Positions 38,901-47,214 of a stretch of 64,000 nt of DNA are shown in pieces. The notes beneath the pieces were generated by a model. It did no database searches. It saw only the letters and a list, made by a program, of their open reading frames with translations, and was not told the DNA's origin. Source of the DNA: Bacteroidota bacterium (lineage in GTDB: Bacteria > Bacteroidota > Bacteroidia > Chitinophagales > Chitinophagaceae); NCBI GenBank assembly GCA_023416995.1, contig JAEZGI010000029.1, positions 80,735 to 144,734 of the forward strand. The letters are read 5' to 3'. Position 1 is the first letter of the stretch. Every line of letters begins with the position of its first letter. The translations under genes were made by a program, and so were the position numbers.

Positions 38901-40617
38901 TAGTGTCAACAATTTTCAACTGGAGCAGCAGTTAGAAATAAAGAAAGAGATTTATAAAATCTGCATTTCGCCGGACGCCACTGCGCTGCTTGTTGTAAGG
39001 GATGATTATTATGTCAGCCGCTATCAATTCATAAAAGGAATGTGGGTTCAAAAAGATTCTGTAGATACAGAAATCAATCAGTCGGTTCCGGGAGATCCTC
39101 AACAGATGCAATGTGACAGACTTCCTTCTATTGATGATATTCAGTTCTCTGCCACAGGTCATTTTTTTTCAACTACTACCTGCCTCGGAGATAGGAAAAT
39201 ATTTGAAACAATGGGGAGGTGCATTGATTCGGTAAACAGTGATGCGGGCCCACCTGCTAATCTTAAGTACGAAGCTGAAAATTTTGGCCCCGTCTGGGCG
39301 CATACGAAAGATATCTATCTTACCGGCGCGGGTAATATTTATCTCAATGAAATTAATGGGAACAAGGTAGTCAGAAAGAAGATATATGATGAACCAGCCA
39401 TTGCAAGGTTTGGGCTGGGAGACAGTCTCCTGTTCTTTCTTACAGAGGACATGCTATTCCATAAAGCGACTGTTAATGGCACTATCACCACTTCATTTCC
39501 TTTAAAACTGCAGCCTAACCTTATTGAAGACATCGAAATTGGAAGCCAGAATAAAATTATCATCAAAAACTCCAATAACTCGCTCCAGTTATTTACTGCC
39601 GACGGCCGGGAAACTGGCAACCTCCGAACGCAAAATGAGAATGAGCCCTTTTTTGAGGGCAGTAATAACTTTGCATTTTCTAAAGATAATAGATACTATG
39701 CAGCCTGTGATAACGACTACACGCTCTACGTATGGGATATTACACGCACCCAGCTTCTGTCACAATTTGAAGTGCCTTACGGAAGCCATTCGTTCCTGCT
39801 CGGCGGTGCTTTAAATATAATTGTAACAGACGACAGAAAAACGGAACTACTTGTCAATAATGAACCCAGAGTTGCAATTTCAAAAAAGTGCAGCCAGCAA
39901 TTTGCCTACAATCAAGAAACTTATCCCAGCTCCGCTGACGGGTCCATCTTCTTACTTTTCAACGATAGTTGTGCACAGGGAGTATTTGATATCCAAACAA
40001 AAAGACTCTATAAAACGAATTCCTGGCTTCGAATTTCGACAGGCTATATGAATTCCAGTGCAGATACGATTCTTCTTATTGACGAAAAAGGAAAAACGTC
40101 CTGGTGGAAATTTAATCACGATATTCCTGTTCGTATACAACCAACAAAAAATGTTGCTATTGACTCATCTGCCAGTCCGAAATATAAGGAAATACTTCAT
40201 GATGATTTTGGTACCACATTCGATACCTTAATCCTAAGTGTAAACAACACGCAGAAAATATTACGTTTCAAATTTCCTGGTTCGCCGATCAATCGATTTA
40301 TCGTTTCTCCAACCGGAAAAGAGTTTTTAATTGATTTAACACATAATGGCCAATCCCGATTTAAATTATTTAATGAGCAAGGAAAAGAGATAAAAGAATT
40401 TAACGCCGATCGGAATGCTAGCCTTTCTAATAACAGGTACTTTACCATGGAATTTTCTCCGGATGGCCAGCGAATAATGAACGATGCTTCACCTTTTATA
40501 GAAACTTACTTTTCTCTGCAGGGTATGAAAAACTTCCTGAGAAATAATCAGCCAATTATACACGACACTGTTTCCTGGGGTCCTACATTTTACATTGGTC
40601 CAGACAATCGCGAGTAA
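35962..40617 (+). CDS. Caspase-nSTAND NTPase-TM-beta-propeller protein
   Basis: 1551 residues with four clear parts. A caspase domain (about 10-290) has H102 in LIYFACHG and C154 in LILDCCYAG. A STAND NTPase of the nSTAND1 type opens at about 313 with NPYKGLAAYTREDNTIFYGR, has Walker A GPSGIGKSS (364-372) and Walker B VIVLIDQFEEL (about 415-425). A single membrane helix follows at about 789-811 (IGIAASLIMALGIFGWW). The last 700 residues form WD40-like propeller blades. In such proteins the propeller is taken to sense a trigger, the NTPase to oligomerise, and the caspase to be activated. The helix would put the propeller on the far side of the inner membrane, in the periplasm. It ends the plus-strand run and faces the convergent caspase-hydrolase gene. 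Confidence 0.9.
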   Translation: MNQISVADFFSSSKAYFIAVDTYNSPAVPDLQTPVHDVKALSAVLLKHHGFGIEPVVHKADVDRDSCIPNPLLNPGSGQLLQFLRSIVADKDDRLLIYFACHGIAMDSEGDPEGYILAADASPGQWDSFIKMSEVLRILQNLTCKHLLLILDCCYAGAFRWAGTTRGMGAEVPKTIYYEKLQQYTGNKAWQVLTSAAHDQKAIDALRLGRREPNSASMLSPFAELMVKALQTGDADSSFAMEPDGLITATELSYYLQESIFENLFKRKIDADKRQLPMLFPVINAAAGLVGKGEFLFQNPSIQQLALPSKSNTNPYKGLAAYTREDNTIFYGRQRVLTGWIDGKTDNIGLIPASRLFPLIILTGPSGIGKSSLAKAGLLAYYSGKSEIALREMRPGKTPWTSNKSTIDEIRKLEKVIVLIDQFEELITICKSADERDQFEEAVLELLNRKSIIITIRSDFENQFKDSKLFRIRTERNRIVHHIRFMLRGGGVAPITANGGKHSGFGQLTAADKIIRYRFIVPPFHRDEIEEIVIQPAAQELLEIKPADNRAHAAEKFVDRIVDDAFQNSGSLPLLSLALSELWEKREDNNLLEQAYDDFGGITGILDRKANEEYNRLNGQPEDQLLFKQLIFRMISFEGGRISKRRVYTALNGTPTDGHRVDELILNTPSRTEKIKSIALHLTNARLIKPDTDESGHPFIEPSHDALLRSWITLTKWLKEKDSHTNQTGQETIVLLRSVADAVNNGVVWANDPRLQVAKQNIGVNLNQSEEQFIRDSIRKKNYNKRIRGWSIGIAASLIMALGIFGWWQAVRSAERAKRNEALYLAASAESLTPHNAFAAIANAESLAPDEPLVYDYFLRFSKNVTNYNSIPFLVIPGKGVIRSLQFDSSRKVLQVTGDYTIAEISMDNKKVTLISFPQQIRKAIYTNAATLLVLTSTTLYKCSNGIISDSIKVKNSRTMEMFTRGNKFMVSDGETIKIFSVNNFQLEQQLEIKKEIYKICISPDATALLVVRDDYYVSRYQFIKGMWVQKDSVDTEINQSVPGDPQQMQCDRLPSIDDIQFSATGHFFSTTTCLGDRKIFETMGRCIDSVNSDAGPPANLKYEAENFGPVWAHTKDIYLTGAGNIYLNEINGNKVVRKKIYDEPAIARFGLGDSLLFFLTEDMLFHKATVNGTITTSFPLKLQPNLIEDIEIGSQNKIIIKNSNNSLQLFTADGRETGNLRTQNENEPFFEGSNNFAFSKDNRYYAACDNDYTLYVWDITRTQLLSQFEVPYGSHSFLLGGALNIIVTDDRKTELLVNNEPRVAISKKCSQQFAYNQETYPSSADGSIFLLFNDSCAQGVFDIQTKRLYKTNSWLRISTGYMNSSADTILLIDEKGKTSWWKFNHDIPVRIQPTKNVAIDSSASPKYKEILHDDFGTTFDTLILSVNNTQKILRFKFPGSPINRFIVSPTGKEFLIDLTHNGQSRFKLFNEQGKEIKEFNADRNASLSNNRYFTMEFSPDGQRIMNDASPFIETYFSLQGMKNFLRNNQPIIHDTVSWGPTFYIGPDNRE

Positions 40618-40790
40618 GAACTTTTTTCGTCAATCTGTTATACCTGTTCAAAACACCTTATGGCAAGGATTTTTCCGGTCACCCAGAGTTTGTGGTATTG
40701 TCCATTGCGTGTTTGATATTGTCAACTTCGCTGGCGTTGTTTATCCGAGCATTTTCATGATTTGCGAATTCAGAAGGCCGGTAACTGGGA

Positions 40791-43700
40791 TTACGTCGAT
40801 TTATAGATCAACGCTAACGATTCAGGATTTATAAAATAATTCAAATGGTCGCATGCAACTTCATGAACGTCCGGTTTCAGACTCCAGGCTGGCGAGCCTG
40901 TTATTTCAACAATGCTTTCATCTGCCGCTGCTATATCATTCGGCTTTTTGAAAAGTAACATATCGAGCGCGTCATACACACCTTTCTTTTTCAATTTTTC
41001 TAACAGCCTATTTACCAAGCCGGCGGTTTCCTCATATTTGGGTATAATGCTGCGGGTGTTGCCGGCTATTAATGTATAAGGAACTTTAGGCATGCTGCCA
41101 TTGTTCAACTTATCGTATATGCCAGTTTTTGCATCCATCTGTTGAAGTGTTATTTGCAACCCTTTCACCAGCCGACCAATACCAGATAATACAAACATCC
41201 AGGGCTTCAAAAAGGCAGCCCCATTGATGGCGTAAGTGAGCAAGGTATCAGCAAGATCGCGGACATCAGCCCAAGGTGAACCGTTGTTAGGAGTGCCCAG
41301 CATAATCAGCCGGTCAACTATTTCATAACCCTTTAGCTTTTCATCTTCGATCATCCAGCGGCTTACCAACCCACCCATGGAGTGTGCGACAATAGTCAGC
41401 TGTTTTCGATCGTCCCTTTCGAAACCTGCAGCGATAAGTGCTTTTTTTAAATCTGCCGCTGTTTCTTCAATTTTGGTGCTCAGATTTTCGTAGTCAAATG
41501 CTAATACCAAATCAGACTTTTGTTCTAACCCCTTACCATCTGCGATTTTCGTTTGAATACACTTAACCATTCCCTGCGTATCGCCGATGATACCGTGTAT
41601 AAACAAAATAATACTTGTAGCTTCTTTAACTGCTGCTTTGACGGCGTCGATACCCGCTTCGTATTTCACTTCACCACCAATAGCCGTTGCAATGGCCAGA
41701 CGGGGATACTTATAATCGAATCCTAATTTCTGCCCGATTACTTTCTGCAGATAAATTTTGATGGAGCCCAAAAAACTTCTCTGCGTAATGGCTGCATCGG
41801 TGTCAGTTTCTTCCGGCAAAGTATTAATTACGATATTACCCGAAGCATTTGTATAGCCGAGTGGGTAATACAAACCGGTTTCTTTATCATAGCCCACCGG
41901 TATTATGGTTTCGTCACCGGCTGATTTGGAAGCGACCGGTTCGATAATCAATGGTGCCTCCGCTGTAACCTTACCTGCGTTTTTTACATCTACCAATTCC
42001 AATACGTCCATTATCTCTCCCGACCAGGTAGCCGGGGCCAGATTGAAAGGTTGCAGATACATATTTTTGTTTGCCTGATGAGGCGGCGCAATTCCATCTG
42101 CGGAACGGGCCGTATGGGCGGAACTGGTCATGCTAATCTTTGCTTCCAATTGACCATGCTCCAGAATTCTGATTTCACCCAACATCGTTGGCCGGCCAGG
42201 GCTCATAGCTGTGCCATCATGGGGCTTTACGATATGCAGCGTAACAGTTTCTGTTTTCCAGTCAATTCCTGCGATTGCCCTAAAAGCGGAACCAGGGCCT
42301 TTGTCATCCGAATCTACCAGTGCTTTATTCGCATAAACAGGCAATTCAATACCGTCCTGATTTAATATACTGGGATCCATTTTTTCCGTTGAAACAAACA
42401 GTTTCAGATGCTCGGTAATTTCGTTATACCCCAATTCTTGGAACTTAGATTCTATCTGTAGCTTAATGATATCACTTAGTCCAGGACCGTCTTGAAAACT
42501 AAGCCAAGCAGTATCACCTTTACCAACCTTCATGATGGGAAAGCCGTCACCGATAATACTGTAATCAAATCCCAAATAAGCACTGGCAAACCATAGGTCG
42601 CGAGTGCTATTGTTAGTAAAACTTAGCCGCAGGGCGGGCTGGCACCATTCTTCTCCGGATTTTTTATAAAAAAAATCATGAATGCGTCCATTGGTAATTT
42701 CTTCAAAGTTCTCTTCTGAATAATGGCAGGGCCTCGTGCTTCGGTACAATTGTAGCGAGTAATCTTTAGCCGTTAGTTTTGTTTCGCTGTTTTCCAATTC
42801 CAGAAGGCTATTCCATTTGCTTACTATTTCAATCCTTTCCAGAAAAAAAACAGCTTCCGAGTCTTCAGTAACCTGGAGTGGTTTAAACACTGGCCTGTTG
42901 CTGCCGGGCAGGCTCATAAAAACACTGCCATTTTGGGCATGAAGAATATATTGCCCGGACATTTCATTGGAAAGAGCTACATACGGGAATGGATTTTCTG
43001 AAGCTGCCTTTTCAATCAGCGCAATAGTGGCTGCAGGCATATCACCCCCAAATGAAACAAGCAACGGTCGGACCGATAGGCGTACTACGGAGGCCCGGTA
43101 CGTGTTGGTGCTTTTGCTGAGTTGCGGATGACTGGCAATGGCGGAAAGATCGGCGCTGATATTGCCCGTCACGCTTGTTTCGCCAATGCCTTCGATGATA
43201 ACTTTATCACCTTTGGCAACCCCCTGTAGTCTGCCTGCTTTTATGCACCAGCCATACCTGGGTTCCGAATAAATAAAATAAAGCCGGTTAGAAACACTGC
43301 CCTTGTGCGAAAGGAAAAATTTATTTTTTTGCTCGTTTTCTGCCACAAATCCGTTTATATTAATATCAGGTTGCTGATCGCTCACCAGGTTTTTTACAAG
43401 TGCTGATGCTTTTTCTACAAGTTCTTTGTAACTGATCAAACTGCCTGCAGCATATAGAGTTTTTAAGAGCGAGTCAGTAAAAGCCCCTCTCTTCTCACCG
43501 TCAATGATTAGTTCCTTTGCAGTTTGATTTTCTCTTGAAGCGGCGATATGAATATGCCTCGCACCTTTGACGGTAACTCTTTTTTCGTCGGGTGAAATAA
43601 TATACCCTCTTTCACCATCGACGGTTTCACCAAACCCATAATAATCCCGAAGAACAGACATTCGGTTGTCTGGTGACTGCATACGGTCGGTGATGCCAGA

Positions 43701-44180
43701 ATTATCCAAAAAATCTTTGGTAATTGTCCCAGAATGGCAGCAATCGGTAATGGCAATAAAGGTTACGTCCGGCTTGCTTCTGAATGTTCTCCAGATAAGG
43801 TATCCCATTTCTTTATCTATTAAATCCTTTCCCCCTTCAGTACGACTGTCTATACAAACAAAGGATTCATTGTATCCATCTGTCTCTGTCCAGAATTCTT
43901 TCGGGGCCAGGGAATAGGAGCCATGGCCGCTGTAATAAAAAAGACAAAAATCCCCATCTTTTGCATCATTGAAGTGATCGAAAGCGGCAATAAGATTACT
44001 TCTTGTCGGTTGTTCATCTTCATCGGTAAGTCGTCTCGTTTTTAAAACCAGATTTGAGGATAGACTGTTACAAAAAAATTCCAAGTAGTTCTGGACTGCG
44101 TTTACATCATTAATGCAACCGCTTAAAGGCTTTACAGGATAATTATTTATTCCTACTAACAGAGCAAACAGATTGGACAT
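40791..44180 (-). CDS. Caspase-family protease fused to an alpha/beta hydrolase
   Basis: 1129 residues, transcribed toward the caspase-nSTAND gene. The N-terminal caspase domain (about 1-290) carries H86 in LFYYSGHGSY and C148 in AITDCCHSG, so it should be active. A middle section (about 300-850) is mostly beta and unrecognised. The C-terminal part (about 855-1129) is an alpha/beta hydrolase: oxyanion strand ILFIHGIIGDTQGM, nucleophile elbow IVAHSMGGL with S934, and LIMLGTPNNGS after it, which resembles lipases and PGAP1-like esterases. No signal peptide is seen. A lipase joined to a caspase suggests that cleavage could release a membrane-damaging enzyme. That is inference. The amidase gene lies 55 bp upstream on the same strand and probably shares its promoter. 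Confidence 0.88.
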   Translation of the reverse strand: MSNLFALLVGINNYPVKPLSGCINDVNAVQNYLEFFCNSLSSNLVLKTRRLTDEDEQPTRSNLIAAFDHFNDAKDGDFCLFYYSGHGSYSLAPKEFWTETDGYNESFVCIDSRTEGGKDLIDKEMGYLIWRTFRSKPDVTFIAITDCCHSGTITKDFLDNSGITDRMQSPDNRMSVLRDYYGFGETVDGERGYIISPDEKRVTVKGARHIHIAASRENQTAKELIIDGEKRGAFTDSLLKTLYAAGSLISYKELVEKASALVKNLVSDQQPDININGFVAENEQKNKFFLSHKGSVSNRLYFIYSEPRYGWCIKAGRLQGVAKGDKVIIEGIGETSVTGNISADLSAIASHPQLSKSTNTYRASVVRLSVRPLLVSFGGDMPAATIALIEKAASENPFPYVALSNEMSGQYILHAQNGSVFMSLPGSNRPVFKPLQVTEDSEAVFFLERIEIVSKWNSLLELENSETKLTAKDYSLQLYRSTRPCHYSEENFEEITNGRIHDFFYKKSGEEWCQPALRLSFTNNSTRDLWFASAYLGFDYSIIGDGFPIMKVGKGDTAWLSFQDGPGLSDIIKLQIESKFQELGYNEITEHLKLFVSTEKMDPSILNQDGIELPVYANKALVDSDDKGPGSAFRAIAGIDWKTETVTLHIVKPHDGTAMSPGRPTMLGEIRILEHGQLEAKISMTSSAHTARSADGIAPPHQANKNMYLQPFNLAPATWSGEIMDVLELVDVKNAGKVTAEAPLIIEPVASKSAGDETIIPVGYDKETGLYYPLGYTNASGNIVINTLPEETDTDAAITQRSFLGSIKIYLQKVIGQKLGFDYKYPRLAIATAIGGEVKYEAGIDAVKAAVKEATSIILFIHGIIGDTQGMVKCIQTKIADGKGLEQKSDLVLAFDYENLSTKIEETAADLKKALIAAGFERDDRKQLTIVAHSMGGLVSRWMIEDEKLKGYEIVDRLIMLGTPNNGSPWADVRDLADTLLTYAINGAAFLKPWMFVLSGIGRLVKGLQITLQQMDAKTGIYDKLNNGSMPKVPYTLIAGNTRSIIPKYEETAGLVNRLLEKLKKKGVYDALDMLLFKKPNDIAAADESIVEITGSPAWSLKPDVHEVACDHLNYFINPESLALIYKST

Positions 44181-44235
44181 TGTCAGGATGTTTTTATAGC
44201 ATTAATGGAAAACGGATAGCTTTAAATTCCTTTGG

Positions 44236-44919
44236 TCATTTAGACAACGATGGGTAAATTTCATCGACATCCTGAGAGTCCTCAGGACTTTCAAATGTTG
44301 GTTCGTCAGTTTCCATATCTCTGGAGACAGTTATGGGGATACCGCTTTGCTTCGAAATTAGCGGCAAGAAATTTTGCTCGCAATTATTCACTTTATTCCC
44401 TCCAAAGAAACCGGTTCCCGGGCATGTCTTAGTATTGCCAGTGCCATTGGTCCTTCTACCAGAATCAAGATCAAACCAGTGATGGTAAATTAAAGTGTCA
44501 GTATTTAGTTCAAGTTCAAATCTTTTAAATAATTCAGACGTTACTAGTATTATTGCTTCCTTTTGAGCTTCAGTCATTGCATCTTTTCCTGAGTCGAAAT
44601 CTGCTACATTTTCAATGCATATCCAACCGGTATTTCTCCCTTTTATACCAGCAGGAGTCATGTTTAAACTCCGGCCAGTGACAATAGATCCATCCTTGAA
44701 AATAGAGAAGTGTTGGGCAATGTCAGAAAAACCACGTTCACCTACATGAAAGTCCTTCATGGACTTCTGGATCTTAAAGCTATCCGAGCCGCTAGCGTAA
44801 TTAGGCCGCCACGTATGATGTTGTTGTATACCAATTATCTTTCTGGTTATTGAAATACTAGAAAGCCAATTAGAAAACTCTGCGGGAGAGACTTTTGTAA
44901 AGCCAAATTTCGGTTCCAT
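44236..44919 (-). CDS. N-acetylmuramoyl-L-alanine amidase (Amidase_2/PGRP fold)
   Basis: 227 residues. The zinc site of the Amidase_2/PGRP family is visible: H35 in IQQHHTWRPNY, a histidine at 146 or 147 in LIYHHWFDLDSG, and C166 in TKTCPGTGFFGG. The central VGERGFSDIAQHFSIFKDGSIVTGR is also typical. Such enzymes cut the bond between N-acetylmuramic acid and the stem peptide. The chain has no signal peptide, so it is either held inside until lysis, exported another way, or used as an intracellular sensor of muropeptides. It is likely the first gene of a two-gene operon with the caspase-hydrolase fusion. The last 30 residues are acidic and add nothing recognisable. Confidence 0.85.
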   Translation of the reverse strand: MEPKFGFTKVSPAEFSNWLSSISITRKIIGIQQHHTWRPNYASGSDSFKIQKSMKDFHVGERGFSDIAQHFSIFKDGSIVTGRSLNMTPAGIKGRNTGWICIENVADFDSGKDAMTEAQKEAIILVTSELFKRFELELNTDTLIYHHWFDLDSGRRTNGTGNTKTCPGTGFFGGNKVNNCEQNFLPLISKQSGIPITVSRDMETDEPTFESPEDSQDVDEIYPSLSK

Positions 44920-45872
44920 TTTTTATTAAACTTTAAAAAAAGTAATTGTTGTCTTACATCGAAATGTGTTTAAGACTGCTCATAGATAAAACTGACACAA
45001 TCAAGCTAAAAATCTCCGATAATTTCAAGTCTGTAGTTTGAACGTTTTCTGAGTAAGCTTCGTATAAAGCCCTGAGCCTTACATACTCATCTGAGTTTTT
45101 TTGGAACTTATCTGATTGCTTCTTTAATCACTCACCCTTAATTCTTTAGTTTAAATCATTGTACAATTCTGTAGCCTCTTGAAGAGCGGCGGTAATTTCG
45201 GCTCTGCGGTCATAAGAGCCATGAAAATTTTTTCAGCATTGCCGCGGATGCAAGAGTGTGAGAAAATGCGCCTAGATCAGGGCATGGCAGTACTCACGTG
45301 CGAACACATGCACCTAAACCCACTTTTCGCCAAGGCGATGTAATTTGTCACGAACAAAAAGTCGGACATCTTACGGATGCGCTAGAATTCAGAACAAGAA
45401 ACAGTTACTATAATCAGGTCAAGGGTAGATTCAATTAGGGGAACAGAAGATGCATCGAATATAATTTTTTTTCGGTCACCAATCGTAAAGTAGATGTTTT
45501 TTTTAATGAATTTTAAATAAGTATCAACTATTTAAAGGCTGACACAAGACTGAGGTGGTTATCTACAGACTTTCCTAAAGCGTAAGCTTCCGATCATTTA
45601 GACCACTCAAACTCCTGCTGTTTCTCCTTATATACCGTATAAGGACCCTTTTTCTCTAAAATAAACCGTTATAACTGTGCTATCCGCCATACGCCCTAAG
45701 CTCCACACTGGAACGTAAAGTACATTTCGGTTGAATCTGCGAAGCTGTACACAAGCAGTGGACTTGTCTTAGAAGATCGGAGAGTTAGTCAAGCTGCTTT
45801 TGTTAAAGAAAATTTTTCGTGTTCATATTCATATTGAACAAGTGAAAGGTATCTGGTAGCTGGTCGGAAAAT
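44920..45872. other. Decayed gap, no gene recognised
   Basis: About 950 bases upstream of the IS3 remnant hold no credible reading frame on either strand. Two CTGACAC motifs occur at 44992 and 45539. A hairpin lies at 45625-45645. The stretch looks like wreckage from insertion and deletion. I found no trace of the missing 5' end of the helicase gene here. Confidence 0.4.
45625..45653 (+). terminator. Hairpin with T-run, possible terminator
   Basis: TCCTTATA (45625-45632) and TATAAGGA (45638-45645) are exact complements with a 5-base loop, followed by CCCTTTTT. The stem is AT-rich and weak, and there is no gene directly upstream on this strand, so it may be a relic or chance. Confidence 0.25.
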
Positions 45873-46180
45873 TTGAGCAGGTTAAAAATGGATATTTTAT
45901 TTTTGAACCGTCAAATTTGTACGAATGAAAAAGAACAATTTTCAGAGAGTCAGATACTTAGCAATTTGAAAGAGCAGGAAACTGGCCTTAAGGTATCAGA
46001 GATGCCGCCAGCATGGCAGCGACCCAACGTTTTTTTTGGAAAAACAGCTACGGTGGTACGACCATCAGTGAGATCAAGCGTGTGAAGAAACTTGAAGCAG
46101 AGAATTCACGCTTGAAGCCTATTTATGCAAATCTAAGCCTCGAACATGACGCTGTAAAAGATGTACTCGTAAAAAAGTTC
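45873..46180 (+). pseudogene. IS3-family orfA remnant
   Basis: A helix-turn-helix transposase subunit in pieces. The first frame gives QFSESQILSNLKEQETGLKVSE and then runs off into nonsense. The expected continuation (CRQHG, then FFWKNSYGG, then the leucine-zipper-like ELEAENSRLK-type segment) is split over the other two frames between about 46000 and 46180. The protein would normally bind the element ends. It cannot be made intact here. Confidence 0.7.
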
Positions 46181-46985
46181 TACCGCCTTCGTGTCGGCAG
46201 CAAAGCCTCGATTACCTGGTAACAGAAAGAAGCTTAGTCATGCGAAGGCGTGTCGAATGTTGAAAGTTAACCGAAACAACTGCTATTATGAAAAACGTGT
46301 CCCAGTAAAAGACACAATCGTAAAGCAGGCCATTGAGAAAGTGCTTCTGGGATGTCGAAAAGGTAACCTAAAGTAATTATACTCGTAAAAAAATCCCATC
46401 CCGAGATAGAGCTTCGGGTATCCGTTGGGTCTATACGGAAGGTGGATTCAGTTTTTTCGAAAGGCCGTCTGGCAGGAAGGTGAAGGCAAAGGCAAATCCA
46501 TTGCCTGTGTGCCTTCAGCCCCACCTCGAATGGGTGATTGACTATATGAGTGATGCTCTTACAGATAAGCTGCGCTTCCGGGTATTAAACTTAATTGACC
46601 ATTGCAGCCGCTACTGTTTAGCCTCACACGCAGGTCACAGCATACCTGCCAGAAGACTCATCGAAATCTTGAACAATCAATACAGTTATATAAAAACCAA
46701 AGGATCAGAACCCACAATGGTCCTGAATTTACCAGCAAGCATTTCCAATTATGACTTAAAAAACATGGCATCGAATGGCAGCAGATTGAACCTGGATGCC
46801 CCCAACAAAACGCTTGTGTTGAAAGGTTCAATCGCACGTTAAGAGAAGACGCACTGAATGCAAATCTTTTCAATTCGACAGCACAGGCACAGGAAATCAT
46901 TGACGACATAAGAAAAGAATACAACGAAGTAAGGCCACATGAATCTTTAAATAATCAGGCATCAATAACGTTAATGGCGGCGTAG
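46181..46985 (+). pseudogene. IS3-family orfB (DDE transposase) remnant
   Basis: The integrase-core part is split over several frames. The first catalytic aspartate survives in VIDYMSDAL. The block that should read D-N-G-P-E-F-T-S reads H-N-G-P-E-F-T-S near 46700, so the second catalytic aspartate has become histidine. The glutamate block (ERFNRTLREDALN) is in the frame that ends at 46985. The enzyme is therefore dead both by frame and by active site. Confidence 0.7.
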
Positions 46986-47148
46986 TATTGTTAGAGGCAT
47001 TAGCGATAAGAAAGTAACCGTAGTTGTAATAGAGAAATCGCAGAAGAAGTTATACTATCCTCTGCCACTTTATCGAGGCAGAAATCTATAATACTATCCA
47101 TTTTTCGATGACAAAATTAATTTATTAACCTGTCCGAAAAATGGATAG
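46986..47148. other. Short gap with two hairpins before the truncated helicase
   Basis: A small hairpin (TCTGCC at 47061-47066 with GGCAGA at 47077-47082) is followed by the large perfect inverted repeat listed separately. No coding sequence is seen. Confidence 0.4.
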
Positions 47149-47154
47149 TATTAT
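47088..47154. repeat. Perfect 20-bp inverted repeat at a gene break
   Basis: ATAATACTATCCATTTTTCG (47088-47107) and its exact reverse complement (47135-47154) flank a 27-base loop. The right arm ends where the helicase reading frame opens (last upstream stop at 47146-47148). It may be a palindromic insertion, a MITE-like relic or the paired ends of a lost element. A terminator is less likely, as no long T-run follows. Confidence 0.7.
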
Positions 47155-47214
47155 AATGCATATCAGCAGTATAAAGCCGAAAGAGGTTTAATCGACTTCG
47201 CTGACCAAGAGATA

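Larger units (their letters stand above)
45873..46985 (+). mobile_element. Degraded IS3-family insertion sequence
   Basis: Two broken open frames match the orfA/orfB layout of IS3-family elements, near the IS407 type. OrfA traces include FSESQILSNLKEQETGLKV and SEIKRVKKLEAENSRLK. OrfB traces include MLKVNRNNCYYEKR, then IDYMSDALTDKLRFRVLNLID, and, in another frame, ERFNRTLRED and VRPHESLNNQ before the TAG at 46983-46985. At least four frameshifts or stops break it, so it cannot move. I could not fix the terminal inverted repeats; the bounds given are those of the coding relics. Confidence 0.8.

Noticed and set aside
44920..45872. Missing 5' end of the helicase gene, or a tRNA as an integration site
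   Set aside because: No Walker A motif or helicase-like frame was found, and no cloverleaf with a TTCRANNC T-arm was visible.
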